Shown: positions 23,473 to 35,916, counted from the stretch's first letter. The stretch is DNA of 64,000 nt from Alisma plantago-aquatica (GCA_963693085.1 OY856410.1:1328172304-1328236303); one strand, 5' to 3'. Program-made: numbers and translations. The notes: generated by a model from the sequence alone, not told the origin.

Positions 23473-26400
23473 ATGCTGGATATTCTGTGTTGGAATATAA
23501 GAGGAATAGCTAGAGAGGACAGTAAAAGAACACTGAAGGAACACATTAAACAATACAAGCCCAAGATCATTGGTATTCTGGAGCCTTGGATTAGCGGAGA
23601 TAAAGCTACCAGAACCATTAAACAACTCGGCTTCTCCAATTCTTTTAGAGTGGAGGCTCGAGGTTTGTCCGGCGGGATCTGGATATGTTGGAACAACCAT
23701 GATTGCAACATCGAGATTGTCAACTATCACATACAGTTCGTTACCTGCTGCCTGAACAAGGAGATCTTGGTCACATTCATCTATGCGAGCCCACATATCA
23801 CTACAAGAAAATTCATTTGGGAACACCTTATTAAGATGGGGAACACTTTTGAGTTACCATGGGTAGCTCTTGGCGACTTCAATACTACTGTGAACCCAGA
23901 GGAAAGAAGTGGGTCAAACCACTATAACTATAATGAGGCAAGGGCGTTTCACGAAACCTTGCTGGATGCTGGTCTTACTGATCTGGGGTTCTTGGGACCC
24001 AAGTTCATGTTCAAAAGTGGAGTGCTACAACAACGCCTTGATAGAGCGGTGGCCAACGATGCTTTCATTCAACGGTATTCCCAGCTTTCGGTCATTCATC
24101 TGCCTCGGGTACCATCAGATCATAGCCCTATTCTTATCAAATCTAACAGGAAGAAGGGTCATAATAAATGCTTCATTGCTAGAGTTGCATGGTCCTCTGA
24201 TAAGAACTTCAAATCTTTGCTATAAGCAATTTGGAAAGGTGACAATGAGTTCAACAATTCCCTAATGTGCGTGAAAGAGCAGATCATTCGATGGGACCGT
24301 ACTGCTAAGGAGAATCAGAGGAAGAAACAATCCCTCCTTCTTAGAAATATCTGTAACCTAGAAAAAGAGCTCGCCAACACATACAATCCCATTACTGATG
24401 ACATTTACATAACTATGCAGGCTGAACTGTCCGACATTCTATAGTTGGAAGAGGAAGAGCTTAAGCAAAGAAGTCATTTGAACTGGTTGAAGAATGGATA
24501 CGTGAACACCAAGTTCTATCATGCCTACATCAACCAACGGAAGAGACGCAACTTCATTGCCAAACTTAAGAATGCAGACAACACATGGGTGTCCACTAAA
24601 CCTGACCTTCAAACCTTGGTTCGTGATCATTTCCAACAACTGCTTACGGAGATAGATTTTAATCGCAGCAGACACATGATGGCGATTCCAGGCCATTTTA
24701 TTCTCCTTGACGAAGGCCAGCAGAACCGAGCAGGAGCTAAACCAAGTGAAGCTGAAACTTTTGACATCCTCAAGGACATGAATCCTTACAAGGCCATTGG
24801 GCCTGACGGAATCAATGGTTTGTTCATCTTGAAGAATTGGTCGATTATCAAGAACTCAGTGTTACACACCTTGAATAACGCACTAGCAGGGAGAACGGTG
24901 AGTAAGGACTTATGCAATTCAACAATTGTGCTGATTCCTAAAGTCCCTAACCCCGAATCGTGTGAGCAGTTGCGGCCAATTTCTTTAAATAATATCTGTC
25001 TGAAATTAGCCTCCAAAATCATTGTGGAACGCCTCAAGGGCTTCTTGTAGACATGGATTGGACCATCCCAAAGCATCTTTGTACTGGGTCGGCAGATTAC
25101 TGATAATATTGCAATGACCCATGAGGTCATCCATAATATGAAGAAGAAGAAGGGGGCCAAATACATGGCAATCTAAGTTGATTTATCCAAGGCCTATGAT
25201 AGGTTGTCTAGGGAATTTATTTCCGACACTTTATAGAAACTTGCTCTTCCTCCAAACATTGCAAGGTATATTATGAACTCGATAACAACTGGGGAGTGTT
25301 CGGTTCTTTGGAACGGAAATCTCACAAAGGATTTTAAAGCGAGTAGGGGTCTACGCCAGCGAGACCCCCTCTCACCATATATCTTTGTGTTGTGCATCGA
25401 GCGTCTAAGTCAAATGATCAAACAACTCGTCGACAGTAAGAAATGGAAGCCCGTATCTATTGGGAGAAGTGGATTGAAGTTATCCCACTTATGTTTTGCG
25501 GACGACCTCATACTGTTTAGTAAGGCGTTGAGCAAGAAGATGAGAGTCATCAAACATTGCTTCAAAAAGTTTGGGGAGGCGTCGGTCCAATCCATATCCA
25601 TTAAGAAGACACATATCTTTTTCTATGCTAGTGTTCCCAGATGTAGAAGACAAAAGATGATCAGAATAGGTTCATTCAAAGAAACATCTGACCTCGGAAG
25701 ATATCTCGGTGTTCCCATCATCCATTCGAGAGTCAACAAACGAACATATGCTGACATTCTGAACTGAGTCGATAGTCGGACAAACAGTTGGGCAACAAGA
25801 AGTCTCTCCTTTGCAGGTCGATGTTGTTTGGTGAAGGCCACCCTCACTTCCATCCCCACGTATGCCATGCAGTCTGCACAGATTCCGCTGGGACTCTGTG
25901 ATAGAATCGATGGCAGCATCAGGAAATTCATATGGGGCGGAAGTCAGAATGCGCATCCTATACCACTTGTTGTGTGGAACAAAGTGACTTGTGGGAAGAT
26001 GGATGGTGGATTGGGCATACGAACTATGAGGGAATGGAATCTAGATCTTTTAATGAAGAACGCATGGGAAGTATCGATAGACAGATCCACTATGTGGTGT
26101 AGATATATGAAACCAAAATATGACCAATACACAGGCGGTAACCTTCCCAATGTATCCAGATTGGCGAAGGTTGTGCTAAAAGGAAAGACCTTCATCAAGG
26201 AGCACACCTACAAGGAGGTGTTGAATGGTATGGATACAAATTTCTGGAGAGACCACTGGTGTTCTAAGGAGAACAGACTAGAAGAGCTGGTTGTCCGTCC
26301 TATTCCACCTGAGCTAGTTGATCTGCAAGTTGCCATCGTCAGTCTGGGCAATGGAGAATGGGACATGGAGTTTCTGGAGCACTGGCTCCCCAAAAATGGT

Positions 26401-27482
26401 GTAGACATGGTCACGACTGTCGTAGCTCCCCAACCATAGGAAGGGAAGGATGCTTTGGTGTGGAGGGATACCACGGACGGTTTGTTTTCAACCAAGTCTG
26501 CCTACATGATGTTGAGATGATCACATGATCAGTGAACAGAAGGTGAGTGGGACAGCTTATGGAAATTGAGGGTGGCGGCAAAGATCAAACACTTCTTGTG
26601 GTTACTGATGCGTGGAGCCCTCCTCACTAACCAGAAGCGAGTGTAGCGCCATATGTCTACTGATTCAAGGTGCGCACATTGTCACGAGTATGAGGAGACC
26701 AATATTCATGCAATTCGAGACTGCAAACACTCCATAATGGTGTGGGAAAAATTGTTTAGGGGAGACATGTCCCCTTCCTTCTTCATGACTGATACTCGCC
26801 CATGTATCACTTAAGGGATGCGGCTAGCAGGGGACAAACATATTTTATTTATGGTCACCTATTGGTACCTCTGGCACTGTAGAAATAAGCACATTTTTTA
26901 GAAGATTATCAAACCTACTGAACATATCTGTCGTGTTATCTTGTCAGAGGTTTCTGCAACGATGAGGGCATGGAAGAGAGAGGATGCTACTTTGACCGGA
27001 CAATCATTCGACAGTACTGATGCTAGTTGGGAAAGTTGTTTGCTGGGAGACTAAAACTGAATGTAGACGCAACCATTCTCTGAAGGAAAAGCGTAGCAGC
27101 TATGACACTACAGACCGATACTGGTGACTGGAAGTTGGGTTTTGGCACGCTGGCATACAATGTTCAATCACCTCTACATGGCGAGCTGCTGGCGTTGCTC
27201 TATGCGTTGTAGAAGGCAGAGGAGCTGAGGTTGGAAGATCAGGATATACAGTCTAACTGCAAGCTGGAAATCAATGCAGTCATGCGACAATCTGTTGAGC
27301 ACCCCAGGCATATGCGGATCATCCATGGTTGTCAACGGATCATGGCCAAACATGGTCAATGGAAACTTTCCCATATTTAGAAAACTTGTAAAGAAGTTGT
27401 GGATGGTCTAGCAAAGTATCACATTAGAAATAAACAAGGGCCTTTTCACTACACTAGACCACCTGAGGCGATCCTCACTTAA
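23473..27482 (+). pseudogene. LINE ORF2: endonuclease, reverse transcriptase, zf-RVT, RNase H, with stops
   Basis: Start MLDILCWNIRGIAR at 23473. Endonuclease motifs: WNIRG, GDFN (about 23872) and SDHSPI (about 24118). Reverse transcriptase motifs: NPYKAIGPDGING (about 24780), VLIPKVPNPESCEQLRPISL (about 24930), SKAYDRLS (about 25186), LRQRDPLSPYIF (about 25350) and the catalytic FADDLILF (about 25494). The zf-RVT part contains FLWLLMRGALLTNQ and CAHCHEYEETNIHAIRDC (about 26590-26720). After one frame change, LKLNVDATI (about 27050), GELLALLYA (about 27180) and a C-terminal block resemble plant L1 RNase H. Stops at 24223, 24442, 25048, 25174, 25234, 25765 and 26437 all lie in one frame, so the protein cannot be made. 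Confidence 0.9.
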
Positions 27483-27629
27483 CTAGAAAAAGACAAATGT
27501 AATGGTAGTAGTACTACCATATTTTCTTCACAATTTGCTCCTTGTAGGCTTATTTTGTTAAATTTTCCTGCATGAGGAGAGCCTGAGAAGATCTCCTGAC
27601 TTACCCAAAAAAAAAGATTTTGGACCTAT

Positions 27630-28261
27630 GAATTTTGTTGTCCTAAATCATGACTCTCAATATTGATTAGAAAAATCTTGACTAATGATGAATCATCTTG
27701 ATTTTGATTTGACTCCTATCATCACCCCATTTGGATCCTGAGATCACCTTTGATTTATGATTGATGACTTTCATATTCCCAAATCTCAAAAAATTTAAAA
27801 TGATGATCATGTTGTTTCACTCGATTTATGACTTAGGGATAAGCTCTTGTGTGGACTTGGGTGGGACCTTCCTTTGATTTTGATGTGAAACCATGATATG
27901 GAAATATGATGCTTGTCTCAAAATGATGAAATATGGGATCTCAATCAAGATGTATAACCCCACCTAGGGCCAATGTAGTAGATAAAACCCAAAATGTTGG
28001 GAATTAAAGTCATGATTTACTTTTGAATCAAAGAGCCCTATTCATTTGACGAAATTGGTTATCTCTCCAAATTTGTGATCTTGTGATGATCTTCTTTATT
28101 AGAGTGGCACAGTAGAAGCGTGGCTATGTTTGGACTTTGACGTTTGGTATCTTGATATTGGAATAATGTTGATGATTGAAATAAGATGTTGTTATGTGTG
28201 GAGGATTATTATTAACATGACATGGAATGTGAAGTTTCATTTTCATTTGAGGATTTGCTTT
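27630..28261 (+). other. Internal noncoding region of the Tekay-like element, right
   Basis: AT-rich, with no recognisable pol remnant. Short TGATGATC-type repeats match the part left of the LINE. Confidence 0.6.
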
Positions 28262-28298
28262 AATTTTGGGGACAAAATTCCTTTTAAGGTGGGGAGGA
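28262..28298 (+). other. Polypurine tract region of the Tekay-like element
   Basis: GGGGACAAAATTCCTTTTAA followed by GGTGGGGAGGA directly before the 3' LTR. This arrangement is characteristic of Tekay/Del chromoviruses. Confidence 0.9.
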
Positions 28299-31200
28299 TG
28301 TAACTACATGGATTTTCTCTCTCCTATGACTATGCACATAATGACTCATATATACTAAATTTGACTAGATAACCTCCTTCATAACTAATTGGATGTTTTG
28401 GAATAACTTGTTGACCAATTAATAAATGTTGATGGCTAAAATGCAATTTTGAAATCAATTATGCGATGTTGAATGCTTATTTAACTTGAGGATGGAGTTG
28501 AATTTTTAAAACTACCAAAAATGGTGATATTAATCTAAATCCTTGTCTATGAGAAAGATGAGGAAATCTCAATTCAATGGTGAAGATTTCACCTAAATCT
28601 GATAATCAAGGAAAAAGTTATGGCCATTTTGATTTTGCTCATTTTCTAACAGTTTTGTTCTCCTTTTGTCTTCTGGACCTCGACCCCTACTCCTCTCACC
28701 CAGGCGTGGCCCATTTCATACCCATCATGGAGCCCATGCACAAACATGGCTGGGAGGCTCCCTCAGCCACTCGATCAGGCACCCACATATCAGGGGCCGA
28801 TCTGAAGACTGGGGAGTCATCCCCAACCTTACTCCAATGTTAGCGGTTAGTGCTACTTTCTATACCCCTTAGCATCGGCCTATGTCCTTGATATCATCCT
28901 TGTTTTCCACTTTTCTTAGCATGAAACTTCTTCCCCTATCCTTTTCGACCATTCCCCTAAGTATTACTTGACTTTTAGGCATCGAATATGTGTTTGGGAC
29001 ACCCTAGCGCCTCGTCGGCTACTGTAGTCGCGACATGGGCGGTCCAAGGGGCTCGACCTTCTCTTTGCCCTACAAAAACCCAGTAATGAGTTTGCAATAC
29101 CCCTTTGTTCCACCCCGATACTTTTTCATGCTAACTGACAATCCAGATCACCCTTGATCTCTTCTTCTTCTTCTTCACCCACCTTCAGCGGCACCGTCGC
29201 TTCTAGTCCTTTGGCCATCTTTCCACCTTCGTTCCCTGGCCGTGTTTGAGACCATTTATGGCCTCACAAAGTTCGTCTGATCTTGGGTGGTTGTTTGGAA
29301 GACACCCCATAACTCTATCACATTATCACCCTTGAGCACCGACAAGCTCCATCTATCGCGTGGGCTACTTTGTTGGCGAAGTGGCTGGGTGGGAGTGATG
29401 ATAGACCAACTGTCGATCCTAGTCGACGATCAATAGGCCAACGAGATCCAACGACAGGCAACCTACCACATCACCCTCCATGCCCCCTCTCACTTTGTTG
29501 GAACCTTTGACTAGTCAACCACATGCTCTCTAACTCATGCTTGGACCCGGGTCAGTGTCCAATACGGGCACACCACATGTCCCTCTTATGGTATATATTC
29601 CTCTCCTTGACCTATGTTTCATTCTAAAACTTGCAAAATTCGTATTAAATCTTTAGTAGCTCAAAATGAGACATATCATATATGAAAATTGATCTACTCA
29701 ATGATATATATCCAATGAACCTAGGGTATGGGTCTAATTTCATTTGTAGCTCCTAATTTATTGAAAATGACATCAAATGCATCTCTTTTACAAGTTTCAT
29801 GGTAATTTATTATGAACCATGATTATATGATGCACCCACTTTATTTTGATGATCATAATTATTAACTTATGTTATCTTATACTACCTTGATCGAACTTCA
29901 TCATACCATGATCTATTAATGACCCTAAGCTATGAAATAGACCATGAAATAAGTTTACTTTAGAATTTGATGCTAATGATCCTTATATTGATGCCCAAGT
30001 TGATTATATGAATTTGAACATGTTATGTTTTCTCTAGATCAGTAAATTTTTATACTTTGATCACCCAAATGATTTATGGATCAATCTTGTTCACTATTAT
30101 GACTAATTGACTTATACATGACATTGAAATGTGACCTAATGTGCATGTTGTTATATTTGAGATCTAATCTTGTACAAATCTCACACATATTTTTCACCCT
30201 TGCTTTGATGACTTAAAATAAGTAACATGTTGATATTTATGCCGCTAAATCAATACTAAATCTCATGAGTACACTAATATTGACCATCTTGCAAGAAAAT
30301 GACAAAATATGACTTAAATGGATGACATGATGATTAAGACTTTAGTCATATTGAATCTTATGTTTTCCCCATTCATATCCTTGAAACCTAAAGTCAGAAA
30401 TCCCTAATCTTGATAGGATGTTACACCCTAAGTAAAATGACATATGATCTAGTACGTAGCTTGATGATGAATAATGCATGAATATTGGAGATGTCGAAAT
30501 TGGTCATCGTAATATATGGAACTTAGATTAAGTGAAACATCCACCTTATTAAATAAGTTTATATGACCTATGTCTTGTGATGTTAATCATATCAAACTTT
30601 CTTGTAATGTCAATATCTCTTTGATGAGCTCTTTTCAAAGATGTAATCATGTTGTATAATGCTAGTTTGCTTGTATCTAGGGTATGCTTTATCCTCCTAT
30701 TAGTGAGACTAGTGGTATTGAAATTTCTTATATGAATGAAATGTAAGATGCATGGCTTATAATACTTATTTCAACTATTGTTTCCTATGACCACTATGTT
30801 TTGGTCTTGATTACATATGTTAAACAAACTTTAAAACATAATGATAGATGTCCCGTATACAACCTTGTGTACCTACCCGTATTCTCAGGGTAAGGACACA
30901 AGGCTGGGTGTCCTACTTGAGTTGTCATGTTAGGACTGACCATGTTTATACAAGGATTAGCTCTTGTCAATGGCCTTGAGGTCCCTTAAAAATATGGTTA
31001 ACTCTTGACGTTTAGTCTTGTAGTCCCCCTTGTTGAAATAGGGTAGCTAATCTTGAGAACTGTCACAGACCCCTTCCTTTGAGAAGCTGGTCAAAGGCCT
31101 TATGATATTGTTGGTATAATGGAAATGAACATAAAACATGGTTGCATGTTAATAAGAAAGTCTTTGAATGTTGTTGCTTCATTTTTGTTATCAATTTTAT

Positions 31201-31608
31201 GCTTTTTCCAAGCAATATATGTTCTTAAAGCTATGATTTTATATGTTTGCCAGCGTACTCAACACAGTTGTGTTAATGTATACCCATTTCATGATTTTAG
31301 GTAACATGAACACTATGAATCTCTAATGATGATCAATGCTTCCACACTCATGATAATCTGCTCGTACTCTGATGATATATAATGCTATGCAAATGTAATA
31401 CACATGGTTGATATATGGGACCTAAGATCTTGTCAGGTATTAGTTTTGCAATCTTTTATGTTATGTTATCTCATACCTTAGTTGTTATTTGTGGTTTTAT
31501 TCATGCATATGTTATGAGATCTATCCTACATATGACAATCGGGTCCTCTAGCCTTTTGTTTCCTAGCCAATAGGAGTGAGGATTTGGGTAACAAATAGTT
31601 CTGTGACA
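28299..31608 (+). repeat. 3' LTR of the nested Tekay-like element
   Basis: About 3310 bp, TGTAACTACA to TCTGTGACA, pairing with 16788-20091. The TSD ACTCA follows. Frames at 28577-28843 and 28666-28872 mirror those of the 5' LTR but are disrupted differently. Confidence 0.9.
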
Positions 31609-31613
31609 ACTCA

Positions 31614-31740
31614 TCTTGTTGATCCTAGGACATTAAATAAGGTCACTTATGGAAGACAACCCATTTTTAATTTTGTTATTTACAATTTGTTTAGGTCTTT
31701 TCAATAGTTGCATTTCATATTTTACATGTTAGATTTTAGT
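31614..31740 (+). other. Start of the Athila 3' untranslated region
   Basis: GACATTAAATAAGGTCACTT followed by GGAAGACAACCCATTTTTAA is the conserved block that follows pol in Athila/Tat elements (elsewhere GGAGGCAACCCA). Here it follows the protease part after only about 50 bp once the Tekay insertion is removed. The same block is at about 55880-55930 in the second Athila-type element. Confidence 0.7.
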
Positions 31741-31794
31741 TGATGTTGAAAGGTATCGTGATGCTCTTGTTTGGTGTGTAGGTAGAGTGTAATT

Positions 31795-32115
31795 CAGTAA
31801 TATCGATACCCAAGTCGGTACTAGTGACTAATTATCACGTTAAAGTCTACGAAATGTCGATACTACCGAAACCAAAGTCGGTAATACTGACTCTTCACAG
31901 AAAAATCACAAGTCTACAGGAAAGAAAGTCGATACTACTAACACCCAAGTAGATGCCACCGACTTTTCTTAGCAAAATCCAAAGAGCTACAGGAAAAAGA
32001 TGTCGATACCAGTGACAGACATGAAGGTGGCACCGATTCATATAGGTCAAATAAGGATAGATAATGTCATGTCTTGGTACCACCGACACACAAATAGGTG
32101 GCAACAAATAGAGGG
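31795..32115. repeat. Array of GTCGATACTACCGAC-type motifs in the Athila 3' region
   Basis: Five or six units at roughly 60-bp spacing. Each has GTCGATACyAnnGAC followed by AAGTCGGTAnTACTGAC or a close variant. They match the LTR motifs at 845-1162 and 34300-34610. Confidence 0.65.
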
Positions 32116-33123
32116 ATATATGCTAGCATAACTTGATCCAAAGAGCCACCGATCATCCACCACCACCACCATTCAGAGCAATTGTTACCCCTGTTCCTCA
32201 TCTAGGTTTGGATTTTTACTATGTGGACATAGTCAAGTTCAAGCTTAGTGGGGTATTGGAACAACTTTATCTTTATTTTGTTCCTTGGTTTGTATTTAGT
32301 TTTTTAGGATCCACATCTATCTAGTGTAATTATGGAGTGTAATTTTCATGATTTTATCTATCATCAATGAATGTGTTTGTTGTGCTTTTGTAATGGAAAT
32401 TATAATGTTTTATAAGCTTAGTTGCATATTCTTAAGGCCACATCACCTAGAGGAAGTGTACATGTTAGTCAGCTTTAGGGTATTTCATATGAATGGAAGT
32501 CTTATTTATCCATGAAAAGCGGAGGCTGATGGGTTTGAGCCTATACTGACCAAAAAATTAACAAGACCTTAAATTGAAGTTTTAGAAAGAAATCCTAAGG
32601 TTACCCTATACATAGGTTGATAGTAGAGGGACATCTCATAGCTTAATAAAGGCATTGTCTCCTCTTGTGATTCCATCCATCTTTCCATTCATTTTGATCC
32701 ACCACTTTAGGATGATAAATTAACCCTAAGTGTTTCCTTTTGATTGCATTTGCATAACATAATAGGTGACATGATAGTTAGTTTTTTTTATTGCATTTGT
32801 TACAAACTAAAACAAGAAAAAACTTTTATGCATATCATCTAGTTGCACAACGACTCATGTAGACTACATATGCATAATTCATTTCACCACCATGCATTCA
32901 TGTAATATCTTTTGAAATTAAAAGTCTATGGATACACATCCATACCTCTCAATAACTAAAAAAATGAAAAAAAAATGTGATGTGTAGTGAAACCCTAGCA
33001 TACTCTTCAAACATGCTAAAACAATGGGCCAATGAAAAAAAAGAGAAAAAGAAAAAAAAATCCATGAAATAAATAGGTAGAAAAGGATGCCCTAGCTCAG
33101 TTCTAAATCTTTCTTTAAAAGGA
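32116..33123 (+). other. Athila 3' noncoding region
   Basis: No coding signal; the 63-codon frame at 32133-32324 is not shared with any known family. Polypyrimidine and polypurine-rich patches occur at 32950-33060. Confidence 0.5.
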
Positions 33124-33134
33124 GATGAAAACAT
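33124..33134. other. Target-site duplication of the RTE fragment, left
   Basis: GATGAAAACAT, repeated exactly at 33464-33474. Confidence 0.85.
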
Positions 33135-33463
33135 CATCATCATCATCTAAGCCTTAGTCACAACTATGTTGGGGTTGGCTACATGGATCCTTCATTTGAA
33201 TTCAGCTCTATCATGGGCCATATTCTGGTTGTGATGTAGAGATTCAAAATCTCTCTTTATAAGCTCATCCCATGTTAATTTAGGACTTCCTCTTCTTCTA
33301 TTTATAGTGTTTGGCTCAATAGCATTGCTTTGTATAGGCTCACTAACTTTTCTACGTTGCACATGTCTGTACTATCTAATTCGTCCCTCGTGCAACTTGT
33401 CCTTAATGCTCGCCACCCCACTTTATTCCTGATATAGTCATTTCTCAAACAAACTATTCTTTT
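33135..33463 (-). mobile_element. 5'-truncated RTE-type LINE, 3' end only
   Basis: On the minus strand it encodes the last part of an RTE reverse transcriptase ORF (RRRGSPKLTWDELIKRDFES, then AHDRAEFK and RIHVANPN) and ends in ATG/GAT trinucleotide repeats (33135-33148), as plant RTE elements do. It is 329 bp long, 5'-truncated, with an 11-bp TSD on both sides. Only the C-terminal domain is present, with an in-frame stop. Confidence 0.9.
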
Positions 33464-33474
33464 GATGAAAACAT

Positions 33475-34060
33475 GTACATGATATATTCTTTTGATTCAC
33501 TTTCATCATTCGGATGAGATATTAAGTGCATGCATCATTCCACCCATAATAGTAGGCATTAGGATTCATGCATTTATTCATTTTACTCAAGTTTAGGTTC
33601 ATCATGTTTATTTTTGCATAAATGAGTCAAAGTTACTTATTATTCTTCATAAGCTACCTACTTCATTCAATCCATTGATCTTATTGGTAGGCCATAGATA
33701 TGATTGATATCCCCATTCCTTCTTATAAGGAGAACTGCTTCCAATTAGTTTTAGAACTACTTCCAATTAGTTTGGTAGTTAGGAAAGAGAAATGTAGATA
33801 GGGAATCACATGACGCACCAAGAAAATGCCTGATTGATTATGATATTAGCTTCTTTGTTGATAGTGTTTCAATGATCTAAGGGTGACCATCTTTAATGAA
33901 TATTTTTGGTCACTTAAGAGTAGTTAATTATTTAGTGGTCAATAAGGGCCAGTTTGGGACTACCAGGTGGGGGTAGTTGAGAAATGAAAGACATCATCAT
34001 TGTCCTTTTGCTGACTTATCTCAAGAAGATCCAATAGTGTGTTGCTCGAGGACAAGCAAC
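33475..34060 (+). other. Athila 3' noncoding region, right part
   Basis: AT-rich and without a frame. A local duplication, GAACTGCTTCCAATTAGTTTTA and GAACTACTTCCAATTAGTTTGG, lies at 33731-33775. Confidence 0.55.
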
Positions 34061-34079
34061 ATTTTATCTTTGGGGATTA
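34042..34079 (+). other. Athila polypurine tract region
   Basis: GTTGCTCGAGGACAAGCAAC, then TTTGGGGATTA immediately before the 3' LTR. This string is diagnostic for Athila/Tat-type elements. Confidence 0.85.
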
Positions 34080-35629
34080 TGATGCATTGAGTAATTTTCA
34101 CAGGCTATTTTACTATGCTTTGTGTGAACTTCTCATTTTCATGTTAATTATGCATGATTTATCTTTAGTAGTATGTGAAACTTAATTGCATCAAATATTC
34201 ATTATTTTTACTATTCCTAATTAATTTATCATCATTTTAGATCTTATGGTCTTTCTGGTTTATGTTTCAGGTGAATTTACAAGAAATGAATCACCTAGGT
34301 ACTATTGACATGCTTGTCGGTGGTACCAACATTTAATGAAAAGGATCATAGTTCATTTGAGGAAACTCAGTAGTACTGACACAAGAATCGATACTACTGA
34401 AAATCTAACAGGAGCAAGCAAGAGAAATCACAGTACTATCAACGCCAATCTCAATGGTACCGACTTTTATCAAAGATCCAACAGGGAATGTCAGAGAATA
34501 TCTCAGTGCTACTGACAAACATGTTAGTAGTACTGACAGCATATAAGGGATATCGAATAATCAAAGGGATTGATACCACCGACAAACCTTCGGTAGTACC
34601 GAATTTACATGATCAGGACAGATCAGAATTCATTGTTAATCCAACATTGGAGCTTAATGACGCCCTATGTCAATCCTATGATTCAGGAAAAGTGTGGCCA
34701 GACCTAATCATCATGTTCTTTTCCATTGCATGACAATCGAGAGCCTAGGGAGAAGAAAGGCGAGAAGAAAGCCATGTTTTGGGATATTTTGATACTTCCA
34801 ATGACAGATTTGTAGCCAGAGGTAGAAAATCAGAATGCTCAAGAGAGGGTCATACATACCGTCTTCTTCATGAGTTACATTAGTTTTCTAATATTTCCCA
34901 CATTTTTCTTTGTTTCTCCCATGTATTTGACAATGGAATCATGGGGTGATAATCCCCTTTGTTCCTTAGGATCTAGGGGTAGCCCGATCTTGCATTCTAA
35001 TTGATGGTTATGAATTAATATGCATATTTCTCTTAATTTCTAGACATGTCTCTACAATTGCTTAATGAATTGCATGTGTCTAATCACTATAGGTGATCTC
35101 TTAGACAACTAATTACTGTGAGAGAGGGATTAAGGGTTGGATAGGTTGTAGAGATACATATCTTGGACCACGCTTCGAGAGAAGGCTTGCAACTATGAAG
35201 GTAATAGCCCAGAAAAGTCACTAAAGCACCTAACTAATATTTAAATCACTATGAGAGTGGGATTTGTATTAGAGTAGGTAGTGAGTTATGTTGTGAGAGA
35301 ATGAAATTCTAGCAAAAGGTCCCTTGGTCCAGGGTTAAGAGAGATAAATATCAATAAAATGATGTCAATTGTAATGTGAATTGTTGTGAAACCATAATCC
35401 TAAGTAATTCATTACAATTGTGATATGTACTAGTAATTTTAGTTTTACTTTTTGTAATTTACTCAGTATTCAAACAAAAACTCTTTTTCTAATGCCTAGA
35501 TGATTAGGTCATAGTTAGTAGCAATCTCTGGATACACGTTTTCCACATGTTTGATATCTGGTCCTCTTTGGGCCTATATTACATTGATACATGAACTTGC
35601 ATTTCATATGTATAGTAAAACACACATCA
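34080..35629 (+). repeat. 3' LTR of the Athila-type element
   Basis: About 1550 bp, TGATGCATTG to CACACATCA, pairing with 622-2185. It carries the same TACTGACA/GGTACCGAC motif cluster at 34300-34610. TSD ACATC follows at 35630-35634. Confidence 0.9.
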
Positions 35630-35634
35630 ACATC

Positions 35635-35814
35635 CAAGTAATATTATCAAATAAGAACAAACAATACATTAGATCTATTTCACATAAGAAAATTAGTCAT
35701 ATACTTAGATAAATCCAACATACTTGAATTCAAAGATTCATTATAAAACCATGATCATCTAGATAATCTGGTCATCACCTAATTGATAAATGTAAACATC
35801 ATTAGTAAATGGTT

Positions 35815-35818
<4 letters not shown>
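35635..35818. repeat. Host tandem-duplicated sequence, unit A (right part)
   Basis: AAGAACAAACAATACATTAGATC through GATCATCTAGATAATCTGGTC matches 36012-36180. With 537-621 it forms the unit into which the Athila element inserted. Confidence 0.8.
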
Positions 35819-35854
<36 letters not shown>

Positions 35855-35863
35855 GTATGTATG

Positions 35864-35897
<34 letters not shown>

Positions 35898-35916
35898 GAG
35901 AGAGAGAGAGTGTGTG
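35819..35916. repeat. Compound microsatellite (AC)n(AT)n(GT/AT)n(AG)n(TG)n
   Basis: About 95 bp of uninterrupted dinucleotide repeats separating the two host units. Confidence 0.95.

Larger units (their letters stand above)
21622..27613 (+). mobile_element. L1-type LINE, nearly full length, decayed
   Basis: About 6.0 kb with ORF1 (nucleic-acid binding), ORF2 (endonuclease, reverse transcriptase, zf-RVT, RNase H), a short 3' untranslated region and a CCC(A)9-type end, flanked by a 14-16 bp TSD. Only four bases separate the TSD from the first ATG, so the 5' end is probably slightly truncated. Decay is mostly by single-base stops. Confidence 0.95.
16788..31608 (+). mobile_element. Non-autonomous Tekay/Del-like gypsy element, split by a LINE
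   Basis: Paired LTRs of about 3.3 kb (TGTAACAACC and TGTAACTACA starts), TSD ACTCA on both sides (16783-16787 and 31609-31613), a TGGTATCAGAG PBS two bases after the 5' LTR, and the chromovirus-type tract GGGGACAAAATTCC before the 3' LTR. After removing the LINE the internal region is about 2.2 kb with no gag or pol frame, so the element depended on a relative. Confidence 0.9.
622..35629 (+). mobile_element. Athila-type Ty3/gypsy element carrying nested insertions
   Basis: The element is bounded by two LTRs of about 1.55 kb that start TGATGCATTG, with a perfect 5-bp TSD (ACATC). After the 5' LTR lies a tRNA-Asp-type PBS, then gag and aspartic-protease remnants in the order known for Athila/Tat. 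Before the 3' LTR is the run CTCGAGGACAAGCAAC followed by a G-rich PPT, a hallmark of this group. Removing the copia (with CACTA), Tekay (with LINE) and RTE insertions leaves about 7.8 kb. No reverse transcriptase, RNase H or integrase sequence remains: the 3' untranslated region starts about 50 bp after the protease part. Confidence 0.9.
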
